From Photobacterium ganghwense (GTDB lineage: Bacteria > Pseudomonadota > Gammaproteobacteria > Enterobacterales > Vibrionaceae): 64,000 bases of DNA. Numbering within the stretch: position 1 is the first letter of the stretch; each line of letters starts with the position of its first letter. The position numbers and the translations under genes were made by a program. Of the stretch, positions 19,876-28,600 are shown piece after piece. The stretch lies in contig NZ_PYMI01000001.1 in the NCBI RefSeq assembly GCF_003025595.1, positions 1,116,001 through 1,180,000 on the forward strand, in the 5' to 3' direction. The notes under the pieces are model-generated. The model saw nothing but the letters and a program-made list of their open reading frames with translations. It ran no database searches and was not told the DNA's origin.

Positions 19876-20676
19876 TCAACCCGTGAGTCGTTGCCAGTCG
19901 GCCTGACGGCGCGGCACGATCACTGGGGCATCATCAAACGGTGCCTGCAAAATATCCACATGGGTGTTGTACAGCTTATCGATCATCGGTTTGGTGATCA
20001 CCTCGCGCACCGGGCCTGCCGCCACGACGCCTTGCTCGCCAATAGCAACCAGCTCATCGCAGTACCGTGCTGCTGCCGCCAGATCATGGATCACCAACAC
20101 CACGGTTTTTCCTACCGCCACCATCTGGCTGATGCTTTCCATCACTTCAATCTGATGACCGATATCCAGTGCGCTGGTTGGCTCATCCAGCAGAATCACG
20201 CCGGTATCCTGAGCCAGAATCATCGCCAGCCAGGCACGCTGACGCTGGCCGCCGGACAGGCTTGCCACCGGCTGTTGCAGCAGACCTTCCAGTTTCATCC
20301 ATTTAATAGCGTTGGCAACCTGTGCCGCGTCCTCATCGCTCCACTGACTGAACCAGCCCTGATGGGGATGACGACCATACTGCACCAGTTGCTCGACTGT
20401 GATCCCCGCCGGGCTAATAGGTTGCTGCGGCAAAAAAGCAAGCTCTCTGGCGAGCGCCTTCATTGAGTAGTCGGCCAGTGACGTGCCGTTTAAGGTAATG
20501 TTTCCCTGCTGCGGGACCAGTTGCTTGGCCATCATTTTCAGCAGGGTCGATTTTCCCCCACCGTTCGGCCCGACAATGCCGACCAGTTTTCCTTTACCCA
20601 GGCGGAATGAAACATCCTTGAGGACGGTTTTGTTCTCGTAGGAAAATCCTACCCCTGTCATCGTTAACGCTGTCAT
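19876..20676 (-). CDS. fepC: iron-siderophore ABC transporter ATP-binding protein (FepC/FecE type)
   Basis: Cytoplasmic ATPase of the ferric-siderophore importer, 266 aa. Walker A is GPNGGGKST (residues 36-44), the Q-loop is in FLPQQPISP, the signature is LSGGQRQRAW, Walker B is VILLDEPTSALD and the switch His is in VLVIHDLAAAA. Its ATG overlaps the stop of the upstream permease (TAATG), so translation is coupled. It is the last gene of the minus-strand importer operon. Confidence 0.94.
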   Translation of the reverse strand: MTALTMTGVGFSYENKTVLKDVSFRLGKGKLVGIVGPNGGGKSTLLKMMAKQLVPQQGNITLNGTSLADYSMKALARELAFLPQQPISPAGITVEQLVQYGRHPHQGWFSQWSDEDAAQVANAIKWMKLEGLLQQPVASLSGGQRQRAWLAMILAQDTGVILLDEPTSALDIGHQIEVMESISQMVAVGKTVVLVIHDLAAAARYCDELVAIGEQGVVAAGPVREVITKPMIDKLYNTHVDILQAPFDDAPVIVPRRQADWQRLTG

Positions 20677-21788
20677 TAGTCTGCCTGTCCTTTATCTCGC
20701 AGAAGAAAAATAAATAGCATGATGCCGCCCAGAATCCGGGTCATGATGCCGGTCGCCACCTCATGGGGGTCAGCCAGCACCCGCACCAGGGTATCGCTCA
20801 GCAACAGCAGCAGTGCGCCCAGCATGGCGGCGGTCCAGAGCGGGACGACCCGTCCTTTGAGCAGGAAGCTCGCAATAATCGGCGCCGCCATCGCAATAAA
20901 CACCACCGGCCCGCCAATTGCGGTGCCCAGCGCGGCGACCAGAATCGCCAGCATCAGGATGGCTACCTGCACCCGATTGACATTCACCCCCAGGCTCTGC
21001 GCTGTCGGGATGCCCAGCCGCAACACAGCCAACTGGCGGGAGAAATACATCACGGCCGGACAGATAAGCACCAGCAATCCAGCCACCGGCAGGCTGACGT
21101 TGTAGCCCTGACCGACAAAGTTCCCTATAGTCCAGAAGTACACGCTGCTGACGTGCACAATCGATTCGGTGGACATCAGGAACTCTCCTACGGCCCGCAT
21201 CAGCTCCGACACCCCGATACCGATCACCACGAACAAGTATCCCTGCTCACCGGGGTTACGGCACAAGGTGTACAGCATCAAGGCAGCCACCACCGCACCG
21301 AGCGGCGCCGCCCACCATGGCCAGGCCCCGAGCGTGAGATAAAGCGTAAAGAAGGTGATAGCCAGTGTGGCCCCTTCATTCACCCCGACCATATCCGGGG
21401 TAGCCAGCCGGTTGCGAACCAGTGTCTGAATCATGCAGCCGGACAGCCCCATCGCGGCCCCGGCCACCAGCACGGCCACCACCCGGGGCAGACGAATTTT
21501 GAACACCATGATCTCGACCATCCGGGTCGATTCCCCCAGCAGGGCTTTCAATGCCAGCCAGGGAGTCAGTTTGGCAGAACCGACGCTGATCGCCAGCAGG
21601 CTCAGGCCCATCAGCGCAACCAGCAACAGCGCTCCAATCCATACGGCGCGACGCTCCACCAACAGGGTTTTACGGCCCAACCGCCACAGCCATTTGCCGT
21701 GCGGTATGTGTTGCCCCGGCAGTGCGGCAGCTGGCGGCGTGTATTGTTGCGCGCGCGCTGGCATCACTTGCTGCATCCCTTTTTCCAT
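20676..21788 (-). CDS. fepG: iron-siderophore ABC transporter permease (FecCD family, FepG-like)
   Basis: Inner-membrane permease, 370 aa from the ATG that has AGGAGG 8 bases upstream; a TTG two codons earlier is too close to that site. A roughly 50-residue cytoplasmic lead precedes about nine hydrophobic segments. FecCD hallmarks include RLPRVVAVLVAGAAMGLSG, PDMVGVNEGA and GGPVVFIAMAAPIIA. It pairs with the FepD-like permease, whose stop is 12 bases upstream of this start. Confidence 0.92.
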   Translation of the reverse strand: MEKGMQQVMPARAQQYTPPAAALPGQHIPHGKWLWRLGRKTLLVERRAVWIGALLLVALMGLSLLAISVGSAKLTPWLALKALLGESTRMVEIMVFKIRLPRVVAVLVAGAAMGLSGCMIQTLVRNRLATPDMVGVNEGATLAITFFTLYLTLGAWPWWAAPLGAVVAALMLYTLCRNPGEQGYLFVVIGIGVSELMRAVGEFLMSTESIVHVSSVYFWTIGNFVGQGYNVSLPVAGLLVLICPAVMYFSRQLAVLRLGIPTAQSLGVNVNRVQVAILMLAILVAALGTAIGGPVVFIAMAAPIIASFLLKGRVVPLWTAAMLGALLLLLSDTLVRVLADPHEVATGIMTRILGGIMLFIFLLRDKGQAD

Positions 21789-21800
21789 CAGCAACTCCTC

Positions 21801-22847
21801 CTACTTCACGGCCAGTAATGAGCGGAAACCGCCCCGTCGCACCACCCCAATCAATACCGGGGCGCCAATCATCGCCAGCAGTACACCGTTTGGCATCTCA
21901 TACGGCTGAATCATCCAGCGTGCCAGAATATCTGCGGCCATAATGAAGCAGACGCCGAACAGCGCCGAAAACACAACCTGCAATGACAGCCGCACCGGCT
22001 CCACCATGCGAGCACAGTAAGCCGCCAGGAAGCCGACAAAACTGATCGGCCCGGCAACCGAAATAGCGCAGGCAGTAAATAAGGTTGAGGCCAGCAAGAC
22101 ACCAATACGAACCCAGTGGGTATTGATCCCCAGCGAGCGAGCCTGCTGCTCGCCCAGCTGCATCATGGTGAGCTGACGGGCCAGCAGAAAAGTCAGTACG
22201 ACTGCGGCCAGCATAAACGGTGAGACCATCGCCATGGATGCCATATCCGCAGCCGCCAGCGAGCCTAGGTTCCAGAATCGGAACTGATCCAGCACCACCT
22301 GATGCGACAAGAGAATAAAACTGGAGATACCGCCAAACGTGGCATTCATTGCCACCCCGACCAGAATGAGTTTGAGCGGGCTGGATTTGCCCATGACATG
22401 ACCGACCAGCAGCACGACGATGTTGCCGGTCAGCGCGCCCAGCCCGGACCAGACCAGATACCCTTGCGCCGATTCGACGCCAAAATAGGTCAGTCCGGTC
22501 ACCAGCCCCAATACTGCCCCGGCATTCACCCCGAGCAACCCCGGCTCAGCCAGTGGATTGCGGGTCGCGCTTTGCAGTAAAGACGCCGCCAGCGACAGGC
22601 TGACTCCGACCATCAGGGCGCACAGTGTGCGCGGCAGTCGCAGTGTATCCATCACCATGATCATGTGCTCTGACGGATTGATGGCTGAAAAATAGTACGC
22701 CAGCGCATCTGCTGCGCCGTATTCTCCGGCTCCGACCGACAAAGACAATAACGAAAAAAAGCAGACACAAACCACGCCCGCTCCCAACCAGACAAGGTGA
22801 TGTTTCGACACGCTTGCAACTCCATGTATATCGACGAGGCTGGACAT
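21801..22847 (-). CDS. fepD: iron-siderophore ABC transporter permease (FecCD family, FepD-like)
   Basis: Second FecCD permease, 348 aa from ATG 22847. The frame is open 31 codons further, but that part would cover the Fur box and lacks a ribosome site. Hallmarks: TLRLPRTLCALMVGVSLSLAAS, NPLAEPGLLGVNAGA and VAGPISFVGFLAAYCARM. It is first in the permease-permease-ATPase operon and divergent from the binding-protein gene, with a shared Fur-like box between them. Confidence 0.92.
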   Translation of the reverse strand: MSSLVDIHGVASVSKHHLVWLGAGVVCVCFFSLLSLSVGAGEYGAADALAYYFSAINPSEHMIMVMDTLRLPRTLCALMVGVSLSLAASLLQSATRNPLAEPGLLGVNAGAVLGLVTGLTYFGVESAQGYLVWSGLGALTGNIVVLLVGHVMGKSSPLKLILVGVAMNATFGGISSFILLSHQVVLDQFRFWNLGSLAAADMASMAMVSPFMLAAVVLTFLLARQLTMMQLGEQQARSLGINTHWVRIGVLLASTLFTACAISVAGPISFVGFLAAYCARMVEPVRLSLQVVFSALFGVCFIMAADILARWMIQPYEMPNGVLLAMIGAPVLIGVVRRGGFRSLLAVK

Positions 22848-22890
22848 GATATCAACCCGCCTTTTCGCTGAACAGAAATAAATAAAAATA

Positions 22891-22908
22891 GTTCTCAATA
22901 TCCTTATC
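22891..22908. promoter_or_regulatory. Fur-like box between fepD and the binding-protein gene
   Basis: On the minus strand GATAAG-GATATT-GAGAAC matches three GATAAT hexamers at 14 of 18 positions. It lies centrally in the 116-base divergent spacer. Confidence 0.55.
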
Positions 22909-22963
22909 AAGTACAATTGCGAACGATTCATCTCATTCACTGATTTGCATAATAAGGAGTATT

Positions 22964-23899
22964 ATGTTGCTTCGAAGCCTGTTTACCGCATTGGCCCTGT
23001 TCTGCATGGCGAGCCAGGCCACTGCCGCCGATACCCGTACCGTTGACAATGCCCTGGGCGAAAAAGTTACGGTTCCCCTGCACCCGAAACGGGTGATCAC
23101 CCTGAGCGAAATCGACCTCGATACCGCCCTGGCGCTCGGTATGACACCGGTCGGCACCGTTAACGGCCGTGGTCAGCAAACTCTGCCGCGCTACCTCGCC
23201 CCGGCTATCAAGGGCGACATTCAGATTGTCGGCGATCTGTCCCGCCCGAACCTGGAAACCATTCTGGAGCTGGAACCGGATCTGATCCTGACCGCGCCAA
23301 ACCGCCCGGAAGTGATTGAGCTATTGAATGAAATTGCCCCGACCGTGGTGACGTTCAACTATGGCGAAAGCTGGAAAGAGGTCTTCAAGCGCACCGCCAC
23401 TATCCTGAACCGCGAGGCGGATGCCGATTCCTTTATGCAGCGCTATCTGTCACATGCTGAGCAAACCAAACAGGCTATTGGTGACCGACTAGGCCAGACC
23501 ATCAGCGTCGTACGCTGGAACCCGAAAGGACCGGCTTACATGTTCCGCGATTCGTTTGCCAGTCAGGTGATTGCCGATGTCGGCATGAAACGTCCGGATA
23601 ACCAGCAAGATCCGGGGCATACCCATTCCATGTCACTGAGTCTGGAAGCGTTATCAGTGCTGGACGGCGACTGGATGGTGATCGGCACCCTCAGCACGTC
23701 CGGCGAAGCCGTGGATGCCATGAAACAAGCCGAAAATACCCCTGCCTTCCGCCAGCTGAGCGCGATTAACGCCGGTCGGTTTACCGCTGTGGACGGCTCA
23801 CTGTGGACCTCCGTCGGGGGCCCGCTGGCCGCGATGAAAGTGATGGATGACATCGCCAAGCTGGTAAACAAGCCGGAAGCCCAATCGGTGACGCAATAA
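22964..23899 (+). CDS. periplasmic iron-siderophore binding protein
   Basis: Type III (FepB/FhuD-like) substrate-binding protein, 311 aa. Signal peptide of about 21 residues with probable cleavage after ATA. The Cys at residue 14 is not in a lipobox, so this is a soluble periplasmic protein. The family start is KVTVPLHPKRVITLSEIDLDTALALGMTPVG, followed by IVGDLSRPNLETILELEPDLIL. AAGGAG lies 4 bases before the ATG. It delivers ferric siderophore to the permeases encoded divergently. Confidence 0.92.
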   Translation: MLLRSLFTALALFCMASQATAADTRTVDNALGEKVTVPLHPKRVITLSEIDLDTALALGMTPVGTVNGRGQQTLPRYLAPAIKGDIQIVGDLSRPNLETILELEPDLILTAPNRPEVIELLNEIAPTVVTFNYGESWKEVFKRTATILNREADADSFMQRYLSHAEQTKQAIGDRLGQTISVVRWNPKGPAYMFRDSFASQVIADVGMKRPDNQQDPGHTHSMSLSLEALSVLDGDWMVIGTLSTSGEAVDAMKQAENTPAFRQLSAINAGRFTAVDGSLWTSVGGPLAAMKVMDDIAKLVNKPEAQSVTQ

Positions 23900-23926
23900 C
23901 CCTTACCACTGGTTGCCACGCTAAAC

Positions 23927-23953
23927 AAAAAACCGCCTTTCGGCGGTTTTTTT
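23927..23953. terminator. bidirectional terminator after binding-protein gene / NRPS operon
   Basis: An A-run, CCGCC-TTTC-GGCGG stem and seven T. It sits between the converging binding-protein gene and the end of the siderophore biosynthesis operon. Confidence 0.88.
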
Positions 23954-24006
23954 GTCAGTTAAGTTTATTTGTCGGTTAAAGACAAGAGAGGAATACCAAT
24001 CCGTCG

Positions 24007-25653
24007 CTAACCGGCCACCAGCCGCTTACGATCGACCTTACCGCTGGCGGTTTTCGGCAGACTGTTCAGCCACACGAACCGTCCCGGAATCATGTAGCCC
24101 GGCAAGTGTGCCGCCAGTGCCTTACGCAGCTGTAGACGCGTCATACCTTGTGAGCGAAGCATTCCTTGTGAGCGAGTCACTTCTTGCGAAATTGGTGCCC
24201 CAGCCTGAGCATCCTGCTCCAGATACGCCACCAGCATCGCCTGCTCACCTTCGCCTTCCAACCTGACGGCTGCATCACTGACACCATCCAGCTCGCGCAG
24301 CCGGGCTTCGATCTCCCCCAGCTCAATCCGGTAGCCGCGCAGCTTAACCTGATCATCCAGCCGTCCCAGATACTGATAGCGATCGTCCGCCAGCCGCCGG
24401 ACTTTATCACCGGTGCGGTAATAACGCCGCCCGTCTGCACGAACCACAAACTGCGCCGCGGTCAAATCCGCCCGCTGCCAGTAACCATCACTCAGGGCAT
24501 CACCATAAATGCACAGTTCCCCTTCCAGCCCTTCGCCCACCGGTGACGCTGTTTCATCCAGTACCAGATGGCCATACCCGGCCAGACTCTGACCGATGGT
24601 GATCGGCTGCCCCGGCTGCACGGTCGACATCAGTGACCAGACCGTGGCTTCCGTGGGTCCGTAACAGTTCCAGAGCACCTCGCAGCGCGAATGCAGCTGC
24701 TGCGCTAATCCGCTGTCCAGCGCTTCCCCGCCGGTCAGCGCGGTCAGCCCGGATTGGCCTTGCCAGCCGGTGTTTACCAGCATCCGCCAGAAGGTCGGCG
24801 TGGCCTGCAATACATTCACAGACGGGTGCTGCGCCAGCGTAGCCGCGACAGCATGAGGATCTTTATGTGCTTCGCTATCGGTCAGCAACAAACGGCCGCC
24901 CACCAGCAAGGGGGCAAAAATCTCCAGCATCGAGATATCAAACGCGATAGTGGTGATCAGCAGCCAGTGACAACGGGCATCCAATTCCAGTCTGGCAACC
25001 GCGGCACACAGGAAGGTTGCCAGCGCCTGATGACTGATAACGACCCCTTTCGGTTTGCCGGTTGAGCCGGACGTGAACATCATATAAGCCGTGGTATCGG
25101 GCCTCAGCTTCGGGCTGAGTGTCAGAGCCCCCACACCACCCTGCTGCGTCCGATGTCGCGTCTGTTCTTTATTGTCATCCAAGCTAACAACCGGGCAGCG
25201 AAATCCGATAGCTGCTGGCACTTCACTGCCAGCCTTATTGCCAGTTTCATGACCAGCCTCCAGCACCGCATCCAGCTGCGCTTCCTCAGCAATATCCCGT
25301 AGCCGCCCCGCCGGAAACAACGGATCGAGTGGGACAAATGCCATGCCGGAAAACAGACAGGCCAGTAACGAGGCAATCAGAGTGGGCGTTCGCTCCAGGT
25401 GGATCCCGACGCGGCATCCCGCCGTCAGGCCCGCCTGCGTCAGGCGCTGCTTTACCCGTGCCGTATCAGCCAGCAGATCACGGTAGCTGAGCGATGCATC
25501 GCCAAAGTCGATGGCCATCCGTCCGGACTCGGCCGCCCCGTTCAGGGCGGCCTCCAGCATAGTTGCAAGATCACGTGAAGATATAGAATCACGTGAAGAA
25601 ACACGCGCGCACCAAGACGCGGACAGAGCGTTTGTCTGATCCAGATTAGGCAT
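24007..25653 (-). CDS. amoH: free-standing NRPS adenylation domain, predicted glycine-activating (AmoH-like)
   Basis: A single A domain of 548 aa with no carrier domain. The start ATG lies 8 bases inside the upstream NRPS gene and has GGGAGG before it. Core motifs: A3 MFTSGSTGKPKG (about residue 190), A5 CYGPTEATVW, A7 YRTGD, A8 GRLDDQVKLRGYRIELGEIE, A10 TASGKVDRK. Hand alignment to GrsA-Phe gives the code DILQLGCVWK, close to the glycine code DILQLGLIWK. It probably loads the last, A-less C-T module of NRPS2 in trans. Two 18-bp repeat pairs, encoding SSRD and RSQGM repeats, lie near its ends. Confidence 0.88.
   Translation of the reverse strand: MPNLDQTNALSASWCARVSSRDSISSRDLATMLEAALNGAAESGRMAIDFGDASLSYRDLLADTARVKQRLTQAGLTAGCRVGIHLERTPTLIASLLACLFSGMAFVPLDPLFPAGRLRDIAEEAQLDAVLEAGHETGNKAGSEVPAAIGFRCPVVSLDDNKEQTRHRTQQGGVGALTLSPKLRPDTTAYMMFTSGSTGKPKGVVISHQALATFLCAAVARLELDARCHWLLITTIAFDISMLEIFAPLLVGGRLLLTDSEAHKDPHAVAATLAQHPSVNVLQATPTFWRMLVNTGWQGQSGLTALTGGEALDSGLAQQLHSRCEVLWNCYGPTEATVWSLMSTVQPGQPITIGQSLAGYGHLVLDETASPVGEGLEGELCIYGDALSDGYWQRADLTAAQFVVRADGRRYYRTGDKVRRLADDRYQYLGRLDDQVKLRGYRIELGEIEARLRELDGVSDAAVRLEGEGEQAMLVAYLEQDAQAGAPISQEVTRSQGMLRSQGMTRLQLRKALAAHLPGYMIPGRFVWLNSLPKTASGKVDRKRLVAG
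24143..24178 (-). repeat. in-frame 18-bp tandem duplication in the A-domain gene
   Basis: Two 18-bp units (24143-24160 and 24161-24178, 15 of 18 identical) encode successive RSQGM-type hexapeptides in the linker before the last helix of the A domain. A decayed third copy follows. Confidence 0.8.
25568..25603 (-). repeat. in-frame 18-bp duplication near the A-domain start
   Basis: TCACGTGAAG recurs with an 18-bp period (25571 and 25589), encoding SSRDSI-SSRDLA just before the A domain proper. Confidence 0.75.
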
Positions 25654-28600
25654 CGGCCACCTCCCGTTCAGGCTGCTGAGCATATGCTTCGCTCAATGCC
25701 CGGCACATCACTGCCGGTGTGGCATGCTGATACAGTTCTGCCAGAGTCACGGCCTGCTTCTGCCCCTGCTGACTCAGCGCCTGGTTCAGACGCTGCACCA
25801 GCGCAATCGCCCCCAGAGAATCAATCCCCAGTGCACACAACGGCTGGTGCCAGTACGCGCTGTCCGGCGTGACCGTCAGTGAAGTACTCTGCTGCCACAC
25901 CTGACTGACCAACTGGCTAATAGCCGGTGGCCAAGGCCCATCAAGAGATGCCGGATCTGCCTTCGCATGATGCTCACTGTTCAAACATTGCGGCTCAGCC
26001 ACAGATGCCAGCGGGGTCAGTGGCAACACTTGCTGCGGATCAGCAGCAATCACCGCTAACAGCTCATCCTGCCAACGCATCAGCACCTCGCGGGCGCGAG
26101 CTGGCTCGACCTGCTGCCCGTCAAATTCAAAGCGCAGCGACAGCTGGCCGCCAACCTCATTGACCACCAGGCTGAGCGGAATTTCCACCTTTTCAAAAGC
26201 CGGTCCGAACTCCGGTTGCAGTACAGCACGGAGATTATTGACGGGTTGTTCGATGGGTGTCATCTCTTGCTCTGGGGCCTTCTGCTCTGAGGCTTCCGGT
26301 CGAGGGTAGTTCTCGTAAACAAACACGCTGTCAAACAGTCGTCCGCGTCCGGCTTGTAGTGCGATCAATGACTGCGTGGCGTGCTGGTTCAGCGCCATGG
26401 TCTCACTTTGCAGCCCGGCAAGTTGCACGGCCAATGGCTGCGACTCCTGCCAGGTCATCATCAGCGGCAACGTATTGATATAGAGCCCGACGCTGGCGGT
26501 GATCCCGTCAACCGGCGCATCACGCCCCGGCACCACATTCCCAACTATGGTGGTCGGCTGGTCACTTAACGGCTGACCGGTAGCACGGGCCACCAGACGG
26601 TGCCAGGCAAACTGCGCTACCGTGCTGTGAGTGACCCCAGCCTGACGGGCAAAATGCACCAGAGCAGCCTGCGCCTCCGGCGACAGTGCCGTTTTGACCA
26701 CCTCGGGTTGCTGTTGGTAAGGGGACGCCGCAAAACCATGACCAAACAACAATGTCAGATCATTGGCTTTTGCTGTCGCCAGCGACTTCTCAGCCCAGAA
26801 GGCTGCCGTGTCGGCCTGCTGCCTGAAGGCATACTCAGCATGGGCCAGATACGCCTGATCGACCGGCAGCACAGCGGATTCCTCGATATGCTCGCTCTCA
26901 GACAAGGATTCATACGCCTGATGAAGCGCCGCAAACAGACGCGGGCCACTCCAGCCGTCAATCACCGCGTGGTGGCAGCTGAAGATCACCTGAATATCAT
27001 CGTCCGCCAGACGGAAACAGCGCACGCGTAACAGCGCCTCGCCTTGCAGCGGGATTCCCTGCTGGCGATCCTGCGTGCAGTATGCGGCAATCACCGCCTG
27101 CGGATCAGCTTCATCGGTCAGATCCACCACGTCAAACGGCAGTACACACTGACGCTGCACCACCTGAATCAATGGGTTTGCCTCGCCAAACGGCCCGCTT
27201 AATACCGTCCGCAATGCCGGATAAGCGCTGACGACCGCATGCCATGCCTGCCGGTAACGGGTCAGATCCAGTGGCTGTTGGTATCGGATCGGGGTTTGCA
27301 GCAGATACGCTTCATCGTCAGGGCAACGCTGCTGATGGGCAAACATGCTTTGCTGCAGCGAAGACGCCGGTAGCAACGCGTCGATATCAAACCGTTCTGA
27401 CAACGCATCCAGCTCTGGCTGGGTCAATGTGACCAACGGGTGATCTGACGGCGTCGACTGCCTGCCGTGAGTCACGGTGTGCTGCTCACAGTAACGGATC
27501 ACGGCCAGCAGGTTGGCTTTAAATGCCGCCATAAACTGCTCACTCAGAGCCTGCTCCAGAACCCCGACCTGACGCATTGTCAGTTGTCCTTCATAGATCC
27601 CGCCATGCAGGCTGATCAGCTCAGCCCCCGGGTTCAGCGGTGAAGCCGTTTGCCCCGGTATCACCGGCAGAGGACGCCACGGTTCCGGTTGCAGCCCTTG
27701 CTTGCGGGTCTGACGCCCTAGGTAGTTAAAGACCACTGGCGAGAACGTCAGCTGCGCGCCCTGTGGATGGTAGCTACGCAGCGCATTGAAGCCGATGCCA
27801 TTATCCGGAACCTGCCGCAGCGCCTCTTTGGTGTGCTTGATCGTCTCCGCCAGCGAAGGCTGCACGGCAACGGTACACGGATAGGTACTGGTAAACCAGC
27901 CGACGGTACGGCTGACATCGAGCTGCTCGGCAATGTCCTCGCGGCCATGCCCTTCCAGCATCACGGTCGATTGCTCGCCCCAGCCCAGTTCATTGAACGT
28001 CATACCCAGAGCCGCAAGCAGCAGATCGCGCACCTCTGTGGTAAAGGCACTGTTTGCCTTACCGACCAGACGTTCAGTCTCGCTCTCATCCAGTTCCAGC
28101 ATCGCCTGGCTCGGAATCACCTTGCCATCACTGTCACGGTTCAGTTGATTTGGTAACGCGCAGTAGCGGGCATCGCTAGCGGACTCACAACGTGACTGAG
28201 CCGCCTCAAGCTGGCTGTGCCAATAGTCAAACTGTTCCGGATGACGATCAGCATAGGCTTTCAGGGCATCGCCCCACTGGCGATAGCTGGAGGTTTTCGC
28301 CGGCAGCGGCAGCCCCTGATACAAACGCTGCAGATCTTCGGCCAGAATACGCCAGGAAACCGCATCCACCACCCAGTGATGCAGCGCAAGGAACAGTCCA
28401 GTCTGGGGCTCTGCGCCTTGCTCGGACTGAGCCTTTGGCAACGGCAAATGACGCACCCGCGCCCAGGCCATTACCGGCCCGTTGACGAGATCGAACTGCG
28501 ATTGCAGCGTCGTCAGCGCATCATACAGTTCGCTTTCGGTCATGTTCGCCGCATCCAGTTCCACCAGTTCCGGTACTGTCACCGACGCCTGATAACGCTG

